Shown here: piece by piece, positions 1 through 7,828 of the stretch
Layout: every line of letters starts with the position of its first letter
Position numbering within the stretch: the first letter of the stretch is position 1
DNA from: an uncultured Coriobacteriales bacterium
GTDB lineage: Bacteria > Actinomycetota > Coriobacteriia > Coriobacteriales > UMGS124
Assembly (NCBI GenBank): GCA_902464015.1
Contig: CABQHM010000005.1
Location: forward strand, 1 to 64,000
Reading direction: 5' to 3'
DNA: 64,000 bases
Position numbers and translations under genes: made by a program
The notes under the pieces: model-generated
Seen by the model: only the letters and a program-made list of their open reading frames with translations
What the model was told of the DNA's origin: nothing
The model's database searches: none

Positions 1-952
1 CGGCCATGGCGAGGGCCTTGCGGACGTTGACGTCGGCCAGGGGGTTGGGCCTGCCCTCAATCTCGTCGCGGGAGTTGAGGCGGATGTAGTTGATCTGGAG
101 GGCCTGGGTGGTCCAGAGCTCCACAGCGTCGGAGTTGCCGACGGTGGCGATGGCCTCGCCCTGAATGTCGGTCGCGATGTCGACCTCGCCGGTCACGGCG
201 GCGTTGCCGTTCTGGGTCAGGTCGGTGATGAAGCGAATCACAAGGGTGTCGATATTGGGGCGGCCGAGCCAGTAGGCGTCGTTGGCCTCGAGCACGGCAC
301 GCTCGTCGAGGGAGAACTCAACGAGCTTGAAGGGGCCGGTGCCGCAAAGGTTTTTGCCAAAGTTGTCGCCGTAGCCCTCGACGTCTTCCTGGGCAATGAT
401 GGAGTTGCCGGCGTCGGTGAGGGCGGTGAGGAAGGCGGCGCAGGCGTTGGTCAGGGTGCAGGTGACCTCGAGGTCGCCCGTGGCCTCGGCCTTGTCGAGC
501 ATGGACAGGCGCGCGTTGTCGGAGAACTGGCCGGAGCGGTTCAGCGAGTAGGCGACGTCCTCAGCGGTGAGGGCGCGTGCGTCATGGTAGTCCGAAGCGG
601 TGAAATTGACACCCTCGCGAATCTGGAAGACGTAGGTGATACCGTCCTCAGAGACCTCCCAGCTGGTGGCCAGGGAGGGGACGAACTCGGAGAGGTCGTC
701 GTTGTACTCGATGAGACGGTCGGTGACCTCGCAGATGATCTGGCTCTCGTAGGTGCCGGAATAGTGGATGGGGTCGAGCTTGGAGGGGGCAGAGGCCAGG
801 GACACCGTGAGGGTGCCACCCTGCTTGGGCTCCTCGGCCTTCGCGACGTTAGCGCCGGTGTTTGCGAAGGTGCCGGCCAGACCAGCGGCGGCGAAGGCAC
901 CGGCTGCGGCTGCTACGAAGGAACGGCGGGAAACATTGTTGGTGATAGCCAT
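1..952 (-). CDS. ABC transporter substrate-binding protein, family 5 (peptide/nickel type), partial
   Basis: Extracytoplasmic solute-binding protein that would deliver oligopeptides, nickel or a similar ligand to a DppBCDF/NikBCDE-type importer. The reading frame enters from the left edge, so the C-terminus is missing; about 317 residues are present. The start ATG at 952-950 is preceded by an AAAGGAG ribosome site. The N-terminus has a twin-arginine motif (SRRSF, residues 8-12) and an Ala-rich hydrophobic stretch, suggesting Tat export. The body has the family signatures of the LDP segment near residue 60, TWEVSEDG-like strand pairs and the GTGPFKL motif. The partner permeases are not visible. 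hypB lies upstream, so nickel is possible, but the ligand is not determined by sequence. Confidence 0.85.
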   Translation of the reverse strand, partial: MAITNNVSRRSFVAAAAGAFAAAGLAGTFANTGANVAKAEEPKQGGTLTVSLASAPSKLDPIHYSGTYESQIICEVTDRLIEYNDDLSEFVPSLATSWEVSEDGITYVFQIREGVNFTASDYHDARALTAEDVAYSLNRSGQFSDNARLSMLDKAEATGDLEVTCTLTNACAAFLTALTDAGNSIIAQEDVEGYGDNFGKNLCGTGPFKLVEFSLDERAVLEANDAYWLGRPNIDTLVIRFITDLTQNGNAAVTGEVDIATDIQGEAIATVGNSDAVELWTTQALQINYIRLNSRDEIEGRPNPLADVNVRKALAMA

Positions 953-1148
953 GGGTACGCTCCTTTTCCTTGAACGGCGAAACGTGAAACATAAATGAAG
1001 CAAAATAGACAGAATATTCCAACCTGTGCATAAAACAGCGAGAACACTCTTACTTATGATTCAAGCTGTTGGGCAGATGGTAGCATCCCTTTAGGCGGTT
1101 AAAGTTACTACACTGTTAAATGAGGTCACTGGTATCCGTATACAGAAT

Positions 1149-1185
1149 GAGGGGCCGGCCCGGAGAATTTCCGAACCGGCCCCTC
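1149..1185. terminator. GC-rich hairpin, probable terminator of hypB
   Basis: Ten-base arms (GAGGGGCCGG at 1149-1158 and its complement at 1176-1185) flank a 17-base loop, between hypB and the solute-binding protein gene. There is no strong T-run on either side, so it may be Rho-assisted or only an RNA 3' end. The remaining intergenic DNA (953-1148) shows no open gene. Confidence 0.5.
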
Positions 1186-1234
1186 ATGCGTGCCGTTGGT
1201 ATGCAGCTGGTTGAGACGTGCGGGATGCGTGAGC

Positions 1235-1924
1235 CTAGAGCGCGGCGCTGGCAGCGAGCGTCTTGTCGCGCATCTCGCACAACCAGTCGGCCAGCTCGGC
1301 GATGCCCTGGCCGTTGCGCGCGTCGGTCTCAAAGACGCGCGTAGTGGGGTTGAGGGCGCGAGCCTGCTTCTTGAGGGCGTCCATGTCGAAATCGGGGTTG
1401 AGCGGCAGGTACGCGCACTTCGTCACGATGAGCGCGTTGGTGACAGCGAACATCGGCGGGTACTTGTACACCTTGTCATAGCCCTCGGGCACCGACAGAA
1501 GCATGACGCGCGTGTGGGCTCCCGTGTCAAAATCGGCCGGGCACACGAGGTTGCCGATGTTCTCGAGCACCATGAAGTCGAAGTGGTGGTCGCCAAACGC
1601 CGCGAACGAGCGCTTGACCATGCCCATCTCCACGTGGCACACGCCCTTGGTGTTGAGCTCGACGGAAGCCACGCCGGCTTCCTTGATCTTGAGCGCATCC
1701 ACATCGCTCTCGAGGTCAGCCTCGATGACGCCGCACTCCAGGCCGCGGGCTTTGAGCTCCTTGAGAAGGGCCAGGATGAGCGTGGTCTTGCCGGCGCCGG
1801 GCGAAGCCATCACGTCGAGGAAGAACGTGCCTTCTTTGGCCAGCTTCTGGCGCCACTGGTCGGCCTCCTGGGTGTTCTCCCAGAGAATCGATTGCTTGAC
1901 TTCAATGACCTTGGTCTCGTCCAT
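1235..1924 (-). CDS. hypB: Hydrogenase nickel incorporation GTPase HypB
   Basis: Cytoplasmic GTPase that, with HypA, inserts nickel into [NiFe]-hydrogenase precursors. The 229-residue protein has a P-loop ASPGAGKTT (40-48), a switch region ADLESD (69-74), the nickel-site Cys96-His97 pair in NTKGVCHVEM, and the conserved ENIGNLVCPADFDTGAH block (121-137). The frame is open for 150 codons upstream, but the start at 1924 has an AAAGGAGG ribosome site and matches the family start. There is no N-terminal His-rich or CxxCGC high-affinity site, so it is the short form. No hypA or hydrogenase genes lie nearby, so it works in trans for enzymes encoded elsewhere. Confidence 0.93.
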   Translation of the reverse strand: MDETKVIEVKQSILWENTQEADQWRQKLAKEGTFFLDVMASPGAGKTTLILALLKELKARGLECGVIEADLESDVDALKIKEAGVASVELNTKGVCHVEMGMVKRSFAAFGDHHFDFMVLENIGNLVCPADFDTGAHTRVMLLSVPEGYDKVYKYPPMFAVTNALIVTKCAYLPLNPDFDMDALKKQARALNPTTRVFETDARNGQGIAELADWLCEMRDKTLAASAAL

Positions 1925-1965
1925 CCGACGATGCCTCCTTTTTGGTTGCCTGATACGCATGCGGG

Positions 1966-1995
1966 AATACGGGAGGCACGATCGCCTTCCGTATT
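1966..1995. promoter_or_regulatory. Near-perfect palindrome upstream of hypB
   Basis: Twelve-base arms (AATACGGGAGGC at 1966-1977 and GCCTTCCGTATT at 1984-1995) with one mismatch and a 6-base centre, 42 bases upstream of the hypB start. It could be an operator or a leader hairpin. It does not match the published NikR half-site GTATGA. Confidence 0.4.
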
Positions 1996-2111
1996 GCCTT
2001 AGCAACCCCCTGCGATTTGCTTTGGCCCCGTCAGGGGAGAAGGGTAGCACAAACCACGGCTTGCGAAGCGTTATAATCACCCGCGTTTGCCTTTTACCGT
2101 GAGGAGCGCCC

Positions 2112-2726
2112 GTGCTTTGGTTTACTAGTGATTTGCATCTTTGCCATGAGAACATCTTGACCTTTACGCAGCGCCCCTTTGCCACGGTGGACGAGATGGC
2201 GCAGGGTATTATCGCCAACATCAACGAGTGCGTGGGAGAGAGCGACACCCTCTGTATCCTGGGCGACCTGTCAATGAAGGGCAGGCAAGACGAGGTGCTC
2301 GACCTTTTGCGCGGCATCCATTGCCAGCATATACAGCTTGTGCGCGGCAACCACGACCTCGATTGGGACGACACGGACTTTTTCGAGCGTATCGACGATT
2401 ATCGCGACATCAAATACAACAAGACGCGCGTGGTTGCCAGCCATTACCCGTTCATGACCTGGAACGGGATCTTCCGCGGCGTGATTCATGTGCATGGCCA
2501 CATTCATAGCACGGGTTCCCATTACAACGAGCTGCAACGTGCGAAGGGCTATCGCCGCTACGATGTGGGCGTTGACGCAAATGGCTGTCGTCCGGTGAGC
2601 ATCGCCCAAATTCGCGAGTTTTTTAAGGGCTGGGAGTGCGTTACTCCTGCTCAGGACAATGAGAATTTGGGCCTGGAACCCCGTGAGTGGGTCCCAGGCC
2701 CAAATGACAAGCCAGGTCGTAAATAA
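2112..2726 (+). CDS. Calcineurin-like metallophosphoesterase
   Basis: Small (204 residues) cytosolic phosphoesterase of the binuclear-metal superfamily. The ordered metal-binding motifs are visible: SDLHLCH near the N-terminus (D7, H9), GDLSM (about 54-58), GNHDLDWDD (about 79-87), a single H in ASHYP, and HVHGHIHS (about 121-128). The GTG start at 2112 is chosen because GAGGAG lies 5 bases upstream and SDLH is always close to the N-terminus in this family. It is divergent from hypB. The physiological substrate is not predictable. The last 20 codons also form a strong hairpin (2666-2704). Confidence 0.82.
   Translation: MLWFTSDLHLCHENILTFTQRPFATVDEMAQGIIANINECVGESDTLCILGDLSMKGRQDEVLDLLRGIHCQHIQLVRGNHDLDWDDTDFFERIDDYRDIKYNKTRVVASHYPFMTWNGIFRGVIHVHGHIHSTGSHYNELQRAKGYRRYDVGVDANGCRPVSIAQIREFFKGWECVTPAQDNENLGLEPREWVPGPNDKPGRK
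2666..2704. terminator. Hairpin inside the phosphoesterase 3' end, shared by convergent genes
   Basis: Perfect 11-base arms (TTTGGGCCTGG at 2666-2676 and complement at 2694-2704) around a 17-base loop. The hairpin is translated as the C-terminal codons of the phosphoesterase and lies just downstream of the convergent xpt gene. It is probably the xpt terminator, recruited into the coding sequence. Confidence 0.6.
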
Positions 2727-2742
2727 AAAGAAGCCTCGCGGT

Positions 2743-3321
2743 TTACGCAAACACGATCTCGTCGGTCTCGTGGTTCATGGACGTGACAATGGCCAGCGAG
2801 TCCAGGTCGTAACCGTCCTCGCGCAGCTCGCGGCCGCCGGGCTGGAAGCCCTTCTCAATCGCGATACCGATGCCCGTGACCTGGGCGCCGGCCTCCTCGC
2901 AAATTTCGATGAGGCCGCGCAGGGCGCAACCGTTGGCGAGGAAGTCGTCGATGATGAGCACGCGGTCGCCCTCGTTGAGGTAGCGCTTCGTCACGATGAC
3001 GTCGAAATCCTTCTGCTTGGTGAAGGAATGGATCTTGGTGCAGTACTGCTCGCCGTCGAGGTTGATGGAGAGCGTCTTCTTGGCGAAGATGACGGGCACG
3101 TTGCCGAAGTGGCGGGCAACACAGCATGCAATGCCGATGCCGGACGACTCGATGGTGAGGATCTTGTCGACGGGCTTGCCTGCGAAGTGCTCGGCCCAGG
3201 CGGCACCCATGTGGTCGAAGAGCTCCACGTCGCACTGGTGGTTGAGGAAGGCGTCAACCTTCAACACGTTGCCGGCCTTTACCGTACCGTCGCGCCTGAT
3301 GCGCTCCTCGAGTTCGATCAT
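2743..3321 (-). CDS. xpt: Xanthine phosphoribosyltransferase
   Basis: Purine salvage enzyme converting xanthine plus PRPP to XMP. The 192-residue length matches Xpt. The start is placed at MIELEERIRRDG (3321), as in the family, rather than 20 codons upstream. Visible features are the substrate loop VDAFLNHQ, the ESSGIG motif (about 78-83) and the PRPP-binding motif VLIIDDFLANGCA (about 126-138). Type I phosphoribosyltransferase fold, cytosolic. No purine riboswitch was recognised upstream and no xanthine permease follows it. Confidence 0.92.
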   Translation of the reverse strand: MIELEERIRRDGTVKAGNVLKVDAFLNHQCDVELFDHMGAAWAEHFAGKPVDKILTIESSGIGIACCVARHFGNVPVIFAKKTLSINLDGEQYCTKIHSFTKQKDFDVIVTKRYLNEGDRVLIIDDFLANGCALRGLIEICEEAGAQVTGIGIAIEKGFQPGGRELREDGYDLDSLAIVTSMNHETDEIVFA

Positions 3322-3414
3322 GCCCACCGCTGTCGTCCTTCCTTCTGAAATGCAACCCGTCGTTTGCGCGCAATGCAACATTTTGCGATTGGCTTACATT
3401 ACCACGAGTCATGG

Positions 3415-3431
3415 CATAACCGCGGGTTATG
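3415..3431. promoter_or_regulatory. Palindromic operator candidate upstream of surface protein gene
   Basis: CATAACC (3415-3421), 3-base centre, GGTTATG (3425-3431), embedded in a direct repeat of ATGGCATA. A TATAAT hexamer follows at 3452-3457, so the palindrome sits over the expected -35 region of the promoter for the 3561 gene, consistent with a repressor or activator site. Confidence 0.4.
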
Positions 3432-3459
3432 GCATATATTGACGATAGATGTATAATTT

Positions 3460-3560
3460 TACATGCCGAGTTCTGTGAAGCTCGGCGACGGGTTCGTCAA
3501 AGCGTGGCAGCACCGAGGGGTGCCGGCGTGCGGCCCCCTTCCAGATGAAAGGAGACCGTC
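3460..3560 (+). promoter_or_regulatory. Structured 5' leader of the 3561 gene
   Basis: Roughly 100-base leader with several short hairpins: a GACG...CGTC loop near 3487-3498 and a GCACC...GGTGC stem near 3509-3523, then an AAAGGAG ribosome site ending at 3553. It does not match any riboswitch consensus I could recall well enough to assign. Confidence 0.3.
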
Positions 3561-6500
3561 ATGGCAACTGCCTCATGTGTGGGTAGGCGCGTAGTCGCCG
3601 CCATTCCCGTCGCGGCCCTTGCACTCCTGCTATTTGCAGCCGGCTATCCGGCCGAGGCGCTGGCCGACACCACGGCGCAGGGCTCGTCCTCGACGCTTGT
3701 GAGCGTCAAGGCACCTGGCGCTGAGTCCACCGGTTCGGTCGACCTGGCCTCAACGTCCAACGCCAATGCAACCTCGACCCCTGCCGCCTCCGACGCCTCG
3801 GCCAAACAGGCCCAGGTGGGGCAGGACACCTACACCTACGTCCTCAATGGAAGCCAGCAAGCCGTTATCACGGGCTACGAGGGCGCTTCCGCCAAGCTTA
3901 CGCTTCCCGACAAGCTGAACGGCATCGCTCTGGCCGGCATTGCCGACGAGGCGTTCAAGGGCAACGCCGCCCTCGCCGAGGTCGTGATACCCGACGGCGT
4001 GACTTCCATCGGCGCCCGCGCCTTCGAGGGGTGCACCGCGCTTGCGAGCGTGGACATCGCCCCCACGGTGACGAGCATCGCCGAAGACGCCTTCGTGCTT
4101 GCCAAGCAGGTCAACGTCACGCAGAAGGACAAGGACGGCAAAGACCAGGTCGTGCAGCAGACGGTGTACGAGGACATCGCCGGCCTCAAGATTCTGGGTG
4201 ACGCGGAGTCCATCGCCCCCGACTATGCGAGCAGGCACGGCTTCACCTTCGTACAGAACCGCTTCCACACGACGAAGGTCACGCTCAACAACAACTCGCT
4301 GCTTCTGCTTAACGGCGTGCAGACTGCGAAGCTCACGGGCACGGTCGAGCCTTCCAACTGCACCGATGACATCGCGTGGTCTACGAGCGACGCCTCTGTC
4401 GTGACGGTCGGACAGGACGGCTCGGTCGTCACGGCCGGCCTGGGCACGGCAACGGTGACCCTCACCGCCGGCAAGATGAGCGCCTCCTGCACGGTCGACG
4501 TGGTGCAGCCGGTAACACGCATCGACCTCAATAAGGCAAGCGTCTCCATGGAGGCGGGCGACGTCAAGCCGCTGCTCGCAACTGTGCTTCCCAACAACGC
4601 CTACAACAAGAACGTCGTGTGGTCTTCCTCCAACCCGGCCGTTGCCAGGGTGGACGAGCGCGGCAACGTCACCGGCGTGGCCCAGGGCTCAACCATGGTG
4701 ACCTGCGCTGCGGTGGATGGCAGCGGCGTGACGCAGACGGTGAAGGTCGAGGTCGTCTGCAACCAGCACGTGGTGACGAAGGCCACCGACCTTGCCAGCC
4801 CGCACGCTTATGCCAACGGCACATGCGATACCTGGGTGTACAGCGATCCTGGTGCTACGGGCCTTGCCGTCACGTTTGACAAGCAGACGTACCTTGAGCG
4901 CGGCTACGACTTCGTCGAGGTCTACGGCTCCGACGGCTCTATGGTGGGGCGTTACACCGGCGCCGACCTCGCGGGCGCGACGGTGAAGGTCCCCGGCGAC
5001 AGCGTGAAGATTCGCCTCGTGAGCGACGCGACCAACGCCGAGTGGGGCTTTGGCGTCACAGGCATCAAGGAATACCAGCCCGACGGTTGGTCGTTCTTCG
5101 ACGGTGACACGCATTACTACATCGGCGGCTGGCTCCTGCGCGGCGAGTGCTTCGTGGGCGGCGCGTGGCGCTACTTCGAGCCCGAGCTGGGTGCCATGCA
5201 AACCGGCCTCGTGACCCTGCCGAGCGGTGTGGTGAAGTACTACGACGAGAACGGCCTGCGTGTCACGGGCTTTGTGCATCTCTCCGACGGCTCTCGCTAC
5301 TTTGACGCCGACACGGGTGTCATGGCGACTGGTCTTACCTACCTGCCCGACGGCCGCGTCATCTACTGCGGCACGAACGGCGTGCTGCGCAGCGGTACCT
5401 TCACCTTCAAGGGCGAGAAGCTGCACTTCAACGACAATGGCGTGCTTGATAACCCTGCTACCACGTCTATCCCGGCCGGTACGATTGCCGAGGAAGACGG
5501 CGGCCCCGCTGCTGAGTTCACGCCCGTTGTCGAGCGCAAGGCGCTTCAGGGCGCAGTCGACAGCGCGCAGGGTCTGACCGAGGCCGACTACACGCCCGAG
5601 ACGTGGGCGGCCATGCAGGGCGCCCTGGCATCTGCCAAGGCAGTGCTTGCCGATGAGACGGCCACCCAGACCATCGTGGACAAGCAGGCCGAGCTGCTTG
5701 ATGCCGCTATCAAGGCCCTGAAGCCCGCGGCTGCTCCTGTTGTGGTCGACACGATGGGACTTGAGCAAGCCATCGGTTCGGCCGAGGGGCTTGTCGCGGC
5801 CGATTACTCGCCCGAGACGTGGGCTGCGATGCAGGCCGCATTGGCATCCGCCAAGGCGGTCCATGCCGACACGAGCGCCACGCAGACCGTGGTGGACAAG
5901 CAGACCGAGCTGCTTGAGGCTGCCATTGCGGCCCTCCAGCCGGCGGTTGCCCCCACGGTGGTGGACACGACGGGTCTCAGCCAGGCGATCACTTCTGCCG
6001 AGAGCCTGAACGCCGCCGATTACACGCCCGAGAGCTGGGCGGCCATGCAGGGCGCGCTGACGTCTGCCAAGGCGGTCCTGGCCGACAGCAGCGTGACGCA
6101 GAGCCTGGCCGACAAGCAGGCCGAGCTGCTTGAGGCTGCCATTGCGGCCCTTCAGCCGGCGGTTGCCCCCGTTGTGGTGGACACCTCCTGGCTTGCGCAG
6201 GTCATTGCTTCGGCCGAGGGGCTGGCTGAGGCCGATTACACGCCTGCAAGCTGGGCGCGCCTGAGCGCCACGCTTGCCAGTGCCCGTGCGGTCCTTGCCG
6301 ACAGCACGGCAAGCCAGACCGTGGTGAACACGCAGGCCGACTTTGCGCAGAAGGCTATCGACGCACTGAAAGGGGCGGCGGCTCCCTCGCCGGAACCATC
6401 CCCTGAGCCGGCTCCCGAGCCCACGCCGGAACCGGCTCCTGAACCTGCGCCTGAGCCCGCCCCCGCGGCGGTCGATTTCGCTGAGCTCGACAACGCGCTT

Positions 6501-7343
6501 GCGTATGTCGACTCGCTGAGTGAGTCCGACTACACGGCCGAGAGCTGGTCGTACCTGCAGTCTGCGGTTGCCGCCGCTCAAGGCGTGCGCGCCGATGCGG
6601 CTGCAACTCAGGAAGACGTGAACTACCAGGCCCAGAACGTGTGGGATGCCGTCAACCTGCTGGTGTCGGCGCCGGCTGCCCCTGATCCCGGCGAGGGCGC
6701 GGCCGTTGTGGACGAGGCCGCCAGGAAGCAAAAGGCCGCTCAGTACCTCGGCGTGCTCTACCTGAGTGCGCTCTATCAGGCCAACTTGGACGACGGCGAG
6801 TACTCCATGGTTGCTTTTAACCAGGACGGCTGGGCAGACCTGCTGTGCGATCCCACGCAGTGGGGTGCCTTTGCCGGCAACATCGTTGCCCAAGCGGCTA
6901 CGAACAACCAGTTCGCCGAGTTCTTGAAGGACGGCGTGCTCGACAAGGACAATCCGTTCGCGCTCGATATGACCGCGGCATCCGACGGAACGGTGTACGT
7001 GCCTTATGCGACCGCCGCTTCCATGATCGCGGGCATGACGGGTGCGCATTGCCCCGACGCGACCTTCGCCTGGGCCTCGCACATGACGCCCAGCGGCGAC
7101 GGCACGGGTTTTGTGGCATGGCCCACGGCGGACTATCCGCTTGAGGCTACGTTTGCCAACGTTGCTGAGTTCGCTGACGGCACGTTCGGGTATGTCCTCA
7201 AGCTTACCTTTAAACTTTCGACTGGTGAGCAATTTGACAAGTACTACCAGGTCATCGCCAGTCCCAGCACGGAAAGTCCCTTCGGTTGGATTCTCACCGA
7301 CGTCCTGACCGACTCGAGCTTGAGCGGCTATTTCACTGAGTAG
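3561..7343 (+). CDS. Large modular secreted adhesin-like surface protein
   Basis: 1260-residue exported protein. In order: signal peptide (about 1-35, ending in ALA), a BspA-type leucine-rich segment (about 108-175, IPDGVTSIGARAFEGC pattern), two BIG2 immunoglobulin-like domains (about 225-313 and 317-400), a CUB-like beta-sandwich (about 415-510), choline/glucan-binding-like repeats with GWSFFDGDTHYY and YFDADTGVMATG motifs (512-630), four FIVAR-like helical repeats of 71-72 residues (about 655-940; each has an ADYTPE(T/S)W core), a Pro-Glu spacer (941-969), a fifth FIVAR-like unit, and a unique C-terminal domain (1055-1260). There is no LPXTG motif or C-terminal transmembrane anchor, so attachment may be by the repeats. 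An adhesive or mucin-binding role is an inference from the modules. Confidence 0.85.
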   Translation: MATASCVGRRVVAAIPVAALALLLFAAGYPAEALADTTAQGSSSTLVSVKAPGAESTGSVDLASTSNANATSTPAASDASAKQAQVGQDTYTYVLNGSQQAVITGYEGASAKLTLPDKLNGIALAGIADEAFKGNAALAEVVIPDGVTSIGARAFEGCTALASVDIAPTVTSIAEDAFVLAKQVNVTQKDKDGKDQVVQQTVYEDIAGLKILGDAESIAPDYASRHGFTFVQNRFHTTKVTLNNNSLLLLNGVQTAKLTGTVEPSNCTDDIAWSTSDASVVTVGQDGSVVTAGLGTATVTLTAGKMSASCTVDVVQPVTRIDLNKASVSMEAGDVKPLLATVLPNNAYNKNVVWSSSNPAVARVDERGNVTGVAQGSTMVTCAAVDGSGVTQTVKVEVVCNQHVVTKATDLASPHAYANGTCDTWVYSDPGATGLAVTFDKQTYLERGYDFVEVYGSDGSMVGRYTGADLAGATVKVPGDSVKIRLVSDATNAEWGFGVTGIKEYQPDGWSFFDGDTHYYIGGWLLRGECFVGGAWRYFEPELGAMQTGLVTLPSGVVKYYDENGLRVTGFVHLSDGSRYFDADTGVMATGLTYLPDGRVIYCGTNGVLRSGTFTFKGEKLHFNDNGVLDNPATTSIPAGTIAEEDGGPAAEFTPVVERKALQGAVDSAQGLTEADYTPETWAAMQGALASAKAVLADETATQTIVDKQAELLDAAIKALKPAAAPVVVDTMGLEQAIGSAEGLVAADYSPETWAAMQAALASAKAVHADTSATQTVVDKQTELLEAAIAALQPAVAPTVVDTTGLSQAITSAESLNAADYTPESWAAMQGALTSAKAVLADSSVTQSLADKQAELLEAAIAALQPAVAPVVVDTSWLAQVIASAEGLAEADYTPASWARLSATLASARAVLADSTASQTVVNTQADFAQKAIDALKGAAAPSPEPSPEPAPEPTPEPAPEPAPEPAPAAVDFAELDNALAYVDSLSESDYTAESWSYLQSAVAAAQGVRADAAATQEDVNYQAQNVWDAVNLLVSAPAAPDPGEGAAVVDEAARKQKAAQYLGVLYLSALYQANLDDGEYSMVAFNQDGWADLLCDPTQWGAFAGNIVAQAATNNQFAEFLKDGVLDKDNPFALDMTAASDGTVYVPYATAASMIAGMTGAHCPDATFAWASHMTPSGDGTGFVAWPTADYPLEATFANVAEFADGTFGYVLKLTFKLSTGEQFDKYYQVIASPSTESPFGWILTDVLTDSSLSGYFTE
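5548..6400 (+). repeat. Four tandem 213-216 bp coding repeats (FIVAR-like units)
   Basis: Units begin near 5548, 5761, 5977 and 6190. Long nearly identical stretches are shared, for example the segment encoding DKQAELLEAAIAALQPA, so copy number can probably change by recombination. Confidence 0.85.
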
Positions 7344-7379
7344 TCATACGCTCTAGTTTAGAGTGAGACTTGTTTAAAC

Positions 7380-7420
7380 CCAGGCCCTATGCTTTCGGAT
7401 ATTGAAGGCATGGGGCCTGG
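7380..7420 (+). terminator. Terminator of the 3561 gene
   Basis: Thirteen-base arms (7380-7392 and 7408-7420) with one internal mismatch pair, 37 bases after the stop codon; no clear T-run follows. Confidence 0.6.
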
Positions 7421-7488
7421 CTGGTGTATGGGGGAGGCTCCGCTGGTGGCGAGACGGGGGTTCCGGTGTGGCGGCGTTGCATACGGAT

Positions 7489-7596
7489 GTACCATGCGTG
7501 TATCTGAAGGGTGCACCGACAAACCTCTCACCAAGGCCTGCGACTTCAGCTTGCCCGTGAGGTCCGATCTCACCCTCTATGCCAAGCGGGAGGCGA
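7489..7596 (+). pseudogene. Decayed fragment of an SLH/InlB-repeat surface protein gene
   Basis: Positions 7489-7509 match the leader of the 10544 gene (10473-10493) at 19 of 21 bases. 7515-7596 matches that gene's InlB B-repeat coding region (about 11399-11480), giving a translated TDKPLTKACDFSLPVRSDL fragment followed by TLYAKREA instead of TLYAKWEA. Leader and B-repeat are directly joined, so the intervening signal peptide and SLH coding DNA (about 900 bp) is deleted. The rest of the 485 bp gap (7344-7828) shows only a terminator and regulatory repeats. Confidence 0.65.
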
Positions 7597-7672
7597 CACT
7601 GCGATTCCTGCGAATCTCTCCGTTCTCGAGTAGTCTTTCAGCCTTGACTTCGCCTTCCAAACCGCCCGCAAT

Positions 7673-7728
7673 GTCTTTATTCCTATGAATAAAGACAAAG
7701 AAATGCTCTAATTCATATGAATAACGAC
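7673..7728. promoter_or_regulatory. Paired palindromic sites upstream of the 7829 ATPase
   Basis: A perfect 10-base inverted repeat (GTCTTTATTC at 7673-7682, 4-base centre, complement at 7687-7696) is followed by the palindrome ATTCATATGAAT (7711-7722). TATGAATAAAGAC (7684-7696) and TATGAATAACGAC (7716-7728) are direct repeats exactly 32 bases apart, about three helical turns. This spacing suggests two protein molecules bound on one DNA face. Confidence 0.55.
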
Positions 7729-7828
7729 ATTCCGCTGACATTTTCCATAGGAAGATTCTATTCTTGATACAGTAGACAAAAGGGGCGGTTCTCTTTTTGC
7801 AGACCTGGGTGAGGAAGGGTGCCTTTCT

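Noticed and set aside
3460..3560. Cyclic-di-GMP or purine riboswitch in the leader of the 3561 gene
   Set aside because: Hairpins are present, but the conserved bases of these classes could not be matched.
4689..7232. 847-codon open frame antisense to the large surface protein
   Set aside because: It is the mirror of a GC-rich repeat-coding gene; it lacks a ribosome site, and the sense frame has clear domains.
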